This document shows positions 55,495 to 64,000 of a DNA stretch of 64,000 bases, one piece after another. Below the pieces are notes generated by a model that worked only from the letters and a program-made list of their open reading frames with translations, was not told the DNA's origin and made no database searches. The position numbers and the translations under genes are program-made. The DNA comes from Echinometra lucunter (taxonomy: Eukaryota > Echinodermata > Echinoidea > Camarodonta > Echinometridae), in NCBI GenBank assembly GCA_029962745.1, contig CM057154.1, forward strand, positions 2,831,416-2,895,415. Reading direction: 5' to 3'. Position 1 is the stretch's first letter. The number at the start of each line of letters is the position of its first letter.

Positions 55495-56290
55495 TATATA
55501 TATATATATTTCTGGATAGATAAAAATGTATACTCTAAGCATAAGTAATTAAAGAAGAATTGCATTAAGTTGAATACTCTTAATTAAGTCTACGTTCTTT
55601 TAAAAACCCTAAAATGTCATAATTTCGGTACTGTTGACAATAAACAGATAAAGCAAAAAAAAATATCGATTATTCGCTTGTGTTACCTCTCTTGGCCTGT
55701 TACCTATGGCTTACTTATTGTATTGAAGACATTTTGAATTACATAAATATGAGAGACAACAGAAAATGAACAAAATACCTGCGGAAAAGTGAAAAATGGC
55801 TTATCTAGACAATCAGACTTATTTCCTGGACGATTATCCCCAGACCACTACTGTCTGGTGGACAATTTTTCAAGACCGTCTACCCTGGAAAGCATCCTTT
55901 GGACAATGCAGCCTTCTGGAACTTTGAAGTTTTGTTGAAGGTTCTAATATCCTTTTGAAGTTTTGTTGAAGGTTCTAATATCCTTTTGGGGTGCCCTGTG
56001 ATGTAAGTGTCTTTTCGGAATGGTTGTCCAGGACGTACTTATCCAGGGGTGCTTCTCCTAGGGGTAATTGTCTCGGGAATAATAGTCTTCGAGGTTATTA
56101 AATGTAGGGGATACCTGTTTGAGGACTAGCAGTTCACTCATCATGAGTTAGCTAGTAGAAATTATTTCAAAAACTTCCAATAAACACTTCCAATACTATA
56201 CACCTACAAAAGGAGCTGATCTAAGATTTTTTTTTCAGGGCTGTATACTGTATACCCTATAAACGGGTGAATTGTACAAATACATTTAGA
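55495..56290. other. No supported gene
   Basis: AT-rich. Near 55917-55990 a 37-bp segment (CTTTTGAAGTTTTGTTGAAG...) is duplicated in tandem with small changes. Otherwise unassigned. Confidence 0.45.
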
Positions 56291-56561
56291 CACTATGAAC
56301 ATGACGGACAAAGAAAGCGGACAAAATAAACAACCCCTCATTCTACCCTTTACAATGGTTCTGCTAGTCAAAAGAACATCCCTTCACTGCTATTGTCTAA
56401 AATATTTTGTGGATCAGGTGTCACATGCATATTCACCTGGAACTACAGGATTAAACATAATAGCTGTGAAGGGATGTTCTTTTGACTACCAGAACCATTG
56501 TGAAGGGTAGAATGAGAGGTTGTTTATTTTGTCCGCTTTCGTTGTCCCCATGTTCATAGTG
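56291..56561. mobile_element. CACTA-ended foldback MITE, copy 2 (271 bp)
   Basis: The same family as 55124-55385, with ends CACTATGAACATGACGGAC and CATGTTCATAGTG, flanked by AGA on both sides (56288-56290 and 56562-56564). It lies 150 bp downstream of the TRIM stop codon. The copy differs from copy 1 mainly in the centre, where the short unpaired segment is read in the opposite orientation. Confidence 0.85.
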
Positions 56562-56714
56562 AGAGCAAGGATTTCCTTGCATTGTTTTATGTTTTAACCA
56601 CGAAATGCTTGTGGGCAGCGTAGTTATTTGCCCATTGGTAGTCCACCCCACCTCCTCACCTTGCTTTCCGTCGATGTAAATATGAAAGGTCTCTTGAATG
56701 TACGAAGTGAAAGG

Positions 56715-58046
56715 CTACTTTTCCTCTGGCACGTCACCCTTCCTTCGCCTAAAAAGGTTTGAAAAGAAATTCAGCACTGGAGCCCTGTCACGCACTTGAG
56801 ATTTCACCGACTGATTCTCTACATAGGGCAGCTTGATTTCTTCACTCCTTGAAGCAAAGGCAACTCTCCCATCCTTCATCAGGGTCAAACTGGCTGCATC
56901 ACTTCCTTGTGGCTCTTCTTCTGTCTCACCTTCCCTGATATAAACGGTGCCAAGGTTGAGAGGATTGGTGGCAGGGGAGGGTCGGAAAGTCAACAATTCT
57001 GCACGTTGCGCAATGTATGTCGACTCAGGAAGAAGTGAGTGAAGGACATTTCTTCGAAGAATGGCTTCCGTTCCATCAAGTCGTGCTGCATGCTCAGACA
57101 GTGAAACATCAAGATGGTGTAGCCTGTTTACCTCTTCTCTGATGACTGAAGCCTTGTCAGAAAGTCTTTCAAGACAGTCATGATGACACTCGATAATACC
57201 TTCCAATTCTTGACATAACGTACGTTCATAGTTATTGCATTCTTCCATCAGCTCATCCTCCCTCCTTTGCAATTGTTCAGCTGCAGCATCGTAGGCACTT
57301 CGAATTTCTCGCTTTCGTTGTCCTACGGTGTATTTCACTATTTGAAGCTTCTCCTCTACAAAGGATAAGTAAGTGTGAACGACCAAGGACTTTTGTTCTA
57401 TTTTCTGCTGCAAACACTCAAAAGCTATTATCTGTCTTTCTTCCAATTCGGCTATTCCGATGACTTCATGCTCGTCTGACTGGTGCTCGATTTCTAGACA
57501 CCTACAGCAAATGCGATCCAGACACGTGATACAGACAAACTGCTGAAGTTCTCGAGGGTGCTCTGGGCATGCGAATTGCATTTTGACAATCCCTGTCTGA
57601 ATGTCTTTTGCTTTAACAACCTCATGGGATGCATTCCGCTTGTATTTTTCATGCTGTTGCAAGCAACAGTCGCATAGGAATTCCGAACAGTTTTGGCAGC
57701 AGTAGGATGCAGCGTCTGGATCGTTAGCGTTGCATAGAGTGCAACGTTTCGATTGCGAAGCTATACGTTTCGCTTTCTCATCTGATCGTCTTTTCAAATC
57801 GTCAGCAAGGGACTTGACGATTCTATTCGTCGGAAAATTGGACACCTTGTTTTGGGGCACATTAGCTTCCACACGACACACTGGGCATGAGATGTGCTTC
57901 CGATGACCTCGATATTTAGCGGTAATGAATGATAAGCAATCTTCGCAGAAAGTGTGTGAACAAGGTAGCAGCTTTGGTTTGGTGAGCAGATCCTGACAGA
58001 TCGGGCACTCCAGATCGTCTGAAAGTATCATTGAAGATGCCATCAT
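56715..58046 (-). CDS. TRIM-type RING/B-box/coiled-coil protein
   Basis: TRIM proteins are RING-type E3 ubiquitin ligases that dimerise through a coiled coil. The intact 443-residue frame has a RING at about 14-57 (CPIC, CSHTFCEDC, CPVC), a first B-box at about 102-147 (CTLC, CCQNC, CDCCLQQH) and a second B-box at about 161-205 (CPEHP, CITC, CCRCLEIEHQSDEH). A Glu/Lys/Gln-rich coiled coil follows at about 210-340. The C-terminal 100 residues contain no B30.2, NHL or filamin repeats that I recognise and end in a basic LFRRRKGDVPEEK. The short tail distinguishes it from TRIM2/3/71-type NHL proteins, although the RING/B-box style is like TRIM56 and invertebrate TRIM expansions. Two ATGs are adjacent; the first at 58046 is used here. 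An upstream splice acceptor (TTTCTTTCTGTAG, ending at 58059) suggests a 5' UTR intron. Confidence 0.92.
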   Translation of the reverse strand: MMASSMILSDDLECPICQDLLTKPKLLPCSHTFCEDCLSFITAKYRGHRKHISCPVCRVEANVPQNKVSNFPTNRIVKSLADDLKRRSDEKAKRIASQSKRCTLCNANDPDAASYCCQNCSEFLCDCCLQQHEKYKRNASHEVVKAKDIQTGIVKMQFACPEHPRELQQFVCITCLDRICCRCLEIEHQSDEHEVIGIAELEERQIIAFECLQQKIEQKSLVVHTYLSFVEEKLQIVKYTVGQRKREIRSAYDAAAEQLQRREDELMEECNNYERTLCQELEGIIECHHDCLERLSDKASVIREEVNRLHHLDVSLSEHAARLDGTEAILRRNVLHSLLPESTYIAQRAELLTFRPSPATNPLNLGTVYIREGETEEEPQGSDAASLTLMKDGRVAFASRSEEIKLPYVENQSVKSQVRDRAPVLNFFSNLFRRRKGDVPEEK

Positions 58047-58058
58047 GTAAATGTGATC

Positions 58059-58665
58059 CTACAGAAAGAAAAGAAGGTATCAATTTTCTTGTTAATCACT
58101 CCCTGATATGCGGATACCTTTTTGTTATGATAAACACAAAACAAAAAATAAGTTCCCCCTAAAACATATCCCTGTATTTTTTCGATCAGGAACCTTTGAT
58201 GAAATCTGAATACAGAATCATGTAGCTACAGTTCTCAGCTACATTTCCTGGAAAATTCAGGGCACAGCCTTCAGTCACACTTCAGTGAACACGACAAATA
58301 TGCAAAATTGTCATTTTTTTGAAGTTCACATGCCTCGTGCCATGACTTTGATGCAGTGATATCGGAACATACTTTGAATTTCTGCATTTTAAGGCATGCA
58401 ACATAAATTTTATTCGTTACCAAACATGCCAAATGAGTTGTGTATCAAATTTCATGCTTCAGTGAGCAAGAGGCGAAAATGGCGAAAAAACTGCAGATTT
58501 GACATCTAAAAATACAGGGATATGTTTTAGGGGAAACTTGTTTTTTGTTTTGTGTTTAGTTGTACACGAAGTTATGTGATATTGAAAGCTTTTCATTTCC
58601 GATACTGAAAAGATGGCAAACTAATAGTGGCCATTAAAAAAAACACGAGCGGTTATTAATCTCAC
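58059..58665 (-). other. Putative 5' UTR intron of the TRIM gene
   Basis: On the minus strand a donor CAGAG|GTGAGA (boundary 58666/58665) and an acceptor TTCTTTTCTTTCTGTAG|GATC (boundary 58059/58058) frame 607 bp with GT...AG ends. The acceptor lies 12 bases before the first ATG. The exon upstream (from 58666 to about 58850) has no coding need. This is predicted from motifs only. Confidence 0.4.
58132..58557. mobile_element. Inverted-repeat element inside the putative TRIM intron
   Basis: AAACACAAAACAAAAAATAA, GTTCCCCCTAAAAC and ATATCCCTGTATTTTT at the left are mirrored at the right (AAATACAGGGATATG, TTTTAGGGGAAAC, TTGTTTTGTGTTT). The arms are about 50 bp and about 90 percent complementary by eye. 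The 426-bp element is non-coding. Confidence 0.7.
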
Positions 58666-58859
58666 CTCTGTCACTGCACGGTCTCCTTGCAAATGGTTTT
58701 CTTCCGAGACAATACTTCTCTATGGTCAAAGTATGTGACACCATTAAACTGAATGTCCAACTCCATAGTTGATAAACACTTCACGTAATACATACCAAAA
58801 CAAGCTATTAAACATGAAGTAATAACCAAGTGAAAGCCTAAAGCTTTACACCATATCAC

Positions 58860-59288
58860 CCCGGTGTTGTCACTCTGTATTGACTTCGTGTACGCATGAT
58901 CGTTCGAAATTTCGCGTGAAAAGGGGTCTCTCTTTTTTTAGCATTTTCGCGATTTTGAAAAAACGGATTGTTTTCATGAGCTTGTACTCGAAATCGAAAA
59001 AAGGGTGTTTTTGAACTTGTACTCGAAATTGAAAAAAAAAATGGATTTTTTTTTGTTTTGTTTTTTGTCCTTGTTTGCAATTTTCTGTTTTTACTCAGAC
59101 GTGAATTGAATTTGAAAGGGGTGGTTTAGTAAAAGTGTACCTGGAATGCGAAAAGTAGGGGTATTTTGTGCCAAATAGGGGTAAAAATGGCTGAAAATGT
59201 ACTTGAAACATCATGAAATAGGGGTCAGATTCTGGGTTGCCGAACGATCATGGTTACACCTTTGAATATATAGAGTGACAACACCGGG
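58860..59288. mobile_element. MITE with 8-bp duplication CATATCAC
   Basis: Begins CCCGGTGTTGTCACTCTGTAT and ends ATATAGAGTGACAACACCGGG. CATATCAC is present on both sides (58852-58859 and 59289-59296). An 8-bp duplication is typical of hAT and P-type transposons. The interior is rich in GAAAAAAGGG-like and TACTCGAAAT repeats. It lies just upstream of the putative first TRIM exon. Confidence 0.85.
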
Positions 59289-59565
59289 CATATCACTGAC
59301 AAAATAGGCCTATAGCCCGGAACAAAATGAGCATTATGTAGTATCAGCCAAATTATGGCAAAATGCTTTCTAGGTTTACGTAGCAGTGAAAAAAGAGGGG
59401 AAAATCCAAGACACCTAGGACTTACAAGACATGCGGAGAAGAGATTGGACAAACCAATGTGCTTCACTTTGAACGATGTCAAGCATGCATGTTATGAGGT
59501 GGTCACAACTGGGTCGTGCACTCGTCTTTCAGGTTCATCAGCAGGGATCAGTCGATGGGTTCAGT

Positions 59566-60111
59566 CCCGGGGGGCACTCAGTATAATAATGCGTGGTGGG
59601 TATGTGCCGCGGAGAAGACTCCCATTTTTACACTCAAATTTCCGTTTCAAAGCATAGCATTTTTATCTTATTGAGAAAAAGAACAAAGAAAGCCGTTCCA
59701 AAGCACAGCATTTTCTTCTTATCGAAAAAAAAGAAGAAAGAAATCCGTTCCAAAGCTTCGCATGTTTTTCGTTACGCCGTTTCGGCCTCATTGATCCGCT
59801 ACAATGAGCTGCATTTTTGGTGAAAAGCGGCCCGCAGAGCGCTATCCAACCATCGCCTCTGCGCGAACGCACCCAGCGCCGGTGCCGCCGGGCTAGCTGC
59901 ATGCACGTATGCCCGTTCCATGAGGATACATACGCACGGACACGCAGGCGAACCGTTCCAAAGACCCCCGTTTTCACAAACATTTGTAGTTCCGAAGCCC
60001 GTTCCGAAGACCCTCCTTTTCACAATAAGCCCGTTCCAAAGCCCCCGTTTTTTGTCTCGCCCGCGGCACATACCTACCACTTTTGGGGTCGAGTGCCCCC
60101 CCCCCCCCGAG
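59566..60111. mobile_element. MITE with 8-bp duplication GGTTCAGT
   Basis: Begins CCCGGGGGGCACTC and contains GGTGGGTATGTGCCGCGG. It ends with the complement (CCGCGGCACATACCTACC, GAGTGCCCCC then a long C run and GAG). GGTTCAGT is present on both sides (59558-59565 and 60112-60119). The interior has repeated CGTTCCAAAGC(C) blocks. Same superfamily type as the neighbouring 58860 element, but a different family. Confidence 0.8.
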
Positions 60112-60170
60112 GGTTCAGTACGCCCAAGGGGATATGTAGAAAGGTACACGGCCGTTTGTGACCATAACCC

Positions 60171-60688
60171 CGAGGGGATAAGTCTCATTGAGACCTGTAC
60201 ATCATCCGCGTAAATCACTTTCTGAAAAGCACCCTAAACGTGGATTAAGGTAGAAGTGATATTAATACCCTAAACAGGGAAACATGTCTAACATGATCTT
60301 CGATTTTCATGCCTTTAACAGAGATTTTATCGAAGGATTGCATCATTACCTCTGATTCCGATACCCTTAACGGGATATGAGGGTTCTCCTCCTAGTGCTG
60401 AAGAAACTAGCCTTTTCCCCCTTTTCATGACACCACAGGAACGTGAATTGAAGTAAGAGTGATTTTGGCATCCTAAGCAGGGACTTTGGTTTAACATCTC
60501 CGATGTTTATACCCTTAATGGGGAATTTATTCAAGGATTGCATCATAATTCCTCTGAATTTGATACCCTTTTCCCAGATTTTCTCTGTTTTGATACCCTT
60601 AACGGGATCCCTGGGTTCAACAACCCCTTTTCTGTGTTTTCGTTTACGCAGATGATGTACAGGGTTCAATGAGACATATCCTTCCGGG
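60171..60688. mobile_element. Inverted-repeat element with ACCCTTAACGGGAT blocks
   Basis: AAGTCTCATTGAGACCTGTA followed by CATCATCCGCGTAAA at the left is the complement of TTTACGCAGATGATG and TACAGGGTTCAATGAGACAT at the right. Inside, TACCCTTAACGGGAT and variants occur about six times. No coding capacity. Confidence 0.6.
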
Positions 60689-60766
60689 ACGCGTAATTTT
60701 TTCCCTAGGCGAGTTCAAGGCTGGAAACAGTATCAGGGACTGTTATCAATTATTACAGCAAGACAA

Positions 60767-60830
60767 GAGCGGGATTCGAACCCGTGACCATCCTCAGTCA
60801 ACCCATTGAGCTGTGATCCACAATCCCAAT
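60767..60830 (-). repeat. tRNA-like pseudogene or SINE head
   Basis: The minus strand carries an A-box-like TGGATCACAGCTCAATGGG and a B box GGGTTCGAATCCC with correct spacing. The acceptor stem does not close and no anticodon loop is clear. Confidence 0.45.
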
Positions 60831-61438
60831 GCGTTCTCTAATAAATTTGTATCTGGAATCATTGCTAGTCTTACTTCTCAGACACCCATTATGGTAATTA
60901 GCCCTGAACCCACATGGGGAAAAAAAATACGCCTACGGGACCATGACCACGAAATTGATTAATTGATGTACGAAATTCTTTGCAGACACGCCGGAACGTT
61001 GAGAACGAACGATGCATTGACTGCATGGGTATCAGTTATTGTTAAGTGTACCATGCTTTGGTTCCTCAGTGCATTGTCCGCTCTCAAGGTTCCGACCGGT
61101 ACGGCGCCATGCAGGGAATCCTTGGGTTCCACCCTATTTACATATTTCCTTGCCGTTAATATGTAACCACTTGAAATGTCAACAACTTACAGTTTGAAAT
61201 CAGCAGGAGTCTTTCTTGACTGCACAAGGACATACAATGTACATAATTATTAGGTCACGCTATTGGCGCGTGGAAAATCATGCTCCCGAGAACAAAGAGG
61301 TAGGTAAAGGACTTTGAACTCCAAACTTCTCGTATCTCCATCACTCTTCAGAACAAACATCAGTACTTTGGATCTTACAAGCTTATGATATAATAGAGAC
61401 GTATACGGACGTATACACTGAACTATCCTACTTCCAAG
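60831..61438. other. No supported gene
   Basis: Unassigned sequence. The frame at 60963-61166 (+) has no recognisable domain. Confidence 0.4.
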
Positions 61439-61630
61439 ATGCTGGCCACACTTGGTGACAAGGCATTTTCATCTGCTGCTCCCAAACTGTGGAATCAACT
61501 ACCCCATACACTCCGGAACCAACAATCTCTCAATGTTTTCAAAAAACACCTAAAAACTCACTTGTTTCATTAATAAGTTCATTGTAAAGCGCATTTGAAC
61601 ATGCTATATGGAAAATGCGCTATATGAATG

Positions 61631-61666
<36 letters not shown>

Positions 61667-61672
61667 ATGTAC
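61439..61672 (+). mobile_element. 5'-truncated LINE 3' end with ATT tail
   Basis: The frame from 61436 ends KAFSSAAPKLWNQLPHTLRN and VFKKHLKTHLFH, followed by TAA at about 61570. This is the usual C-terminal end of CR1/L2-type LINE reverse-transcriptase proteins (R.FS.AAP.LWN.LP...FK..LKT.LF). A short 3' UTR with GCGCTATATGAATGC and an (ATT)n tail follows. Only the last 40 or so codons remain, as expected for 5' truncation. Confidence 0.75.
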
Positions 61673-62345
61673 ATGTAATTTATAAGGTGGCGGTATTTGG
61701 CATTGGTGATTAGGTAGGCCTAGTGCCTATTGGTTTTTGAAGCTCTGTATGATGTCAACTCATGATATGCATGCATATGTAAGGTGAATGATGGTTATCA
61801 TGGCGGTTATACAGTGGACTGGTTTATTCTATTCTAGGTATTGGGGGGGGGGGGGGGGGCTTGCGGAGTCTGTTTGCCCATGATTTTTAAGTTCATTATT
61901 ACATATATGTAATTTTCTCGACACAGTAACTATCCAAGATGGGGAAGGAGGGAGGGGGGTATGGGGCATTGTTTATTGGCTTTTTAGGATGTAAACTCAC
62001 ATAGGTTTACATGTATGATCTCACAGTACTGAAATTCTTTCACACTGTGTATTGTATGTGCAATTCTTAAGGTGGTGGTATTTGGCTTTGGTTATTCGGG
62101 CCTAGTGCCTATTGGTTTTTGAAGCTCTATGATGTCAATTCATGATATGCATGCGTATGTGAATGATGGTTATCACTTTTATAGTGGACACCCTGGTCCG
62201 TTCTTGTTTTGGTGTTGTGGGGAAGGGGGACTTGTGGTTACCGTTAACGCATATGATTTTGATACTTCATTACTACATGTACGCAATTTTTCTTTTTCTT
62301 ATATAGGAACAAATTCATCCAGAAACTCGGGGGGGGGGGGGGGGG
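61673..62345. repeat. Local tandem duplication, about 385-bp spacing
   Basis: AAGGTGG.GGTATTTGGC, GCCTAGTGCCTATTGG, TTTTTGAAGCTCT and TGATATGCATGC occur in the same order at 61684 and at 62069. Similarity continues through a GTACTTCATTA-like block, and poly-G runs follow at 61844-61858 and 62329-62345. The second copy is about 85 percent similar by eye. Confidence 0.7.
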
Positions 62346-63017
62346 ACATTGGTCACAGGTTATCGGTCATTAATTATTTCGTGCAATATGGGGTATGGGT
62401 AACAGATGAGGGCATTTATGACATAAATCTTTTCTTTTGTCTCCTTCTTTTATATAAGTTGTACATGTATTTTGCATGTCTTTCTCAGGTATTCATTTTG
62501 TATTTCTAGCAGCCTATTTGTGTATATACTGTACATGTCAAAGATGTTTTTTTCTTGTTATTGTATTTTATGTTTATATGTAAAGAGTCCGAAAACAATT
62601 TTTGTGTTTTTAAAACATGACAATAAAGAAAGTTGAATTGAATTGAATCGAATTGAATTGAATTGAAATGCCTGCGGTAACATACGGGCATGAATGTGGA
62701 TGTGTAAATGTAAGAGGGGATCGAGCTATAGGGAGGGAGGGAAGGCAAGAGCACACCCCTATTCGTAGATTAAATATATAATGGGAATTCTCTGGGAGAG
62801 TGTAAGAGAGGTTTTTCGAGAGGAAAGCTTTGAAATGGAATAAACATTTTCTTTGCTTTGCCTGTAGAATACTTTCTTTGTCCGTGAGATATTTTTGCGA
62901 CGTGTGCCCTCACTGGATATTCCTTGAAGATACATGTTGATGAATGTCCGATTCATGTAACCGAATATACAACTCTGTTTTGAAAGTGATAACGTCACGC
63001 AGACAGTACTATTGACG
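62346..63017. other. No supported gene; GAATT microsatellite
   Basis: Contains a (GAATT)n-type tract at about 62633-62667. The rest is AT-rich and unassigned. Confidence 0.45.
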
Positions 63018-63135
63018 GATCAGAGGCGGATCCGGGGAAGCGAATCGCCCCCCCCCCCCCGTTTTGAAACCTAGGGGGGGGGGGCGAATCGGCCGCGGTC
63101 CCCCTTTTGAAAAATGCTGGATCCGATCCTGGACA
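63018..63135. mobile_element. Short MITE with CAGAGGCGGATCC-type ends
   Basis: CAGAGGCGGATCCGG at the left and GCTGGATCCGATCCTGG at the right are roughly inverted. In between, C and G runs form CGAATCGCCCCCC / GGGGGGGCGAATCGG. This end type resembles non-autonomous hAT elements. The flanking bases show no clear 8-bp duplication. Confidence 0.5.
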
Positions 63136-64000
63136 TAGTGGTACTATTTGTAAAGAGCCTTATTTTGTTGTAGAGCAAATGCTTGGAAGAGTTATAATCT
63201 CAGCGCGAAGTTCTACTGTACCAAGATTATTATTATGAAATCTCGCAGAAAACCATCATGATGAAACACGCTCTGAGTCTGATGAAGAATTGTCCGTAAA
63301 CTTGTGGTAATTACTTGGCATATTTCTGGTCCAGCCTAAACAAAATCATATTTATAACGCAGTAACTGTAATGATATGGCTTATGAAATAAGATTAATTT
63401 TAATGATCTCTGAATCACACGCACGCTTTGTTGAAGTAAGGATTCTGCCTCAACATGCCACAACATATCGAACAATATCCATTCTGAGCTTTATAATAAA
63501 CTGCAGTGTTTGCATTTCAATTTCGATTTTATTGGAAAAGTTTTATTTGTACAAGTACATTATATTTTTTTCGACAAAGGAAACAGGCCTTGTACTCTGA
63601 ACATGCTTTATCGCAATCATTATAGAATCACAATTCCACAGAAGTATTATCAAGCTTTAAGTGCAAACAGTGGCCTCTGAGTGTATTCATGCAGACTATA
63701 CATGTATGTTTTATATTCAGGTTTACTTATATACACAGCTCTATACAGGCACTAAATGGGCTCTTTGCATTCATAATTCTGGAACTAAAGTATGAGTGAC
63801 ATAATGAATAAAAGTAGAATTTTGATAAAACTCGCATTTACATGGTTCTGGGATACAACAAGCTTTGTTATTATGCTGTTAAAAAGAAATCGTTATTGCT
63901 CCAGTATTATTAGAACCTACTACATGTACATGATACCTTCATACGTCACTTTACATGTATCACAAAATCGTAACTAAAACGAGAATGATAAGAAAATTCC
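63136..64000. other. No supported gene
   Basis: AT-rich sequence to the window end. Short frames without recognisable domains. Confidence 0.4.

Noticed and set aside
55124..56561. RAG/Transib-type transposon because of the CACTATG ends
   Set aside because: Both copies have 3-bp duplications and one has a verified empty site. RAG/Transib insertion gives 5 bp.
58856..59080. Lys/Phe-rich minus-strand frame
   Set aside because: It lies inside the MITE with CATATCAC duplication.
59593..60213. Several overlapping frames of about 100 residues
   Set aside because: They are read through the repeated CGTTCCAAAGC blocks of the MITE at 59566-60111 and overlap on both strands.
63282..63310. Hammerhead core starting CTGATGA
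   Set aside because: No GAAA block follows a stem at the right spacing.

Overview
The window looks like nuclear DNA of a marine invertebrate animal. It is AT-rich and full of microsatellites, poly(G)/poly(C) runs, miniature inverted-repeat elements and decayed retroelements. It has spliced-gene signals and long stretches without genes. The coding families (a ZIP zinc transporter, a RING/B-box TRIM protein, a histamine/muscarinic-like GPCR fragment, a HECT-like fragment, DIRS and Penelope-like retroelements) fit an echinoderm or other marine deuterostome best. That is an inference from family content; no rRNA or mitochondrial marker is present to prove it.

Only two genes look intact. A single-exon SLC39-type (ZIP) zinc/iron transporter is at 40822-41805 (+). 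A RING - B-box1 - B-box2 - coiled-coil TRIM protein is at 56715-58046 (-), probably with an intron in its 5' UTR. Two more host-type sequences are broken: a HECT-like ubiquitin-ligase domain (2765-3617) and TM1-TM5 of a class A GPCR (33941-34740). Most other open frames are low-complexity repeats or chance frames.

Layout: 1-8.6 kb is mostly unassigned, with the HECT relic, a tRNA-derived repeat and Penelope-type end fragments. From 8.6 to 31 kb there is a succession of foldback/MITE elements (several with clear target-site duplications), a GAT microsatellite, a GGT-rich tract and a 42-bp minisatellite. From 33.9 to 39.2 kb there is a nested graveyard: truncated GPCR, then an inverted-repeat element carrying a DDE transposase remnant and telomere-like repeats, then a 5'-truncated DIRS retroelement interrupted by a tRNA-derived SINE. 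The ZIP gene follows, then small palindromic elements and a 0.9-kb pyrimidine-rich minisatellite. From 50.7 to 56.6 kb lies a degenerate Penelope-like element whose 5' end continues into a large hairpin, a MITE inserted in one hairpin arm, a tandem pair of units carrying a tRNA-Arg(TCT)-like gene with long terminal inverted repeats, and two CACTA-ended MITEs. The TRIM gene is followed by two adjacent MITEs with 8-bp duplications, an inverted-repeat element, a LINE 3' end and a local duplication.

The most informative feature is that the window contains its own controls. The CACTA-ended MITE sits in one tRNA-bearing unit, and the sister unit keeps the empty site. A 0.8-kb MITE sits in one arm of the Penelope hairpin, and the other arm keeps the empty site. 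Both insertions show a 3-bp target duplication by direct comparison. Penelope-type ends also carry CTGAGGA-stem-GAAA motifs resembling hammerhead ribozyme cores.
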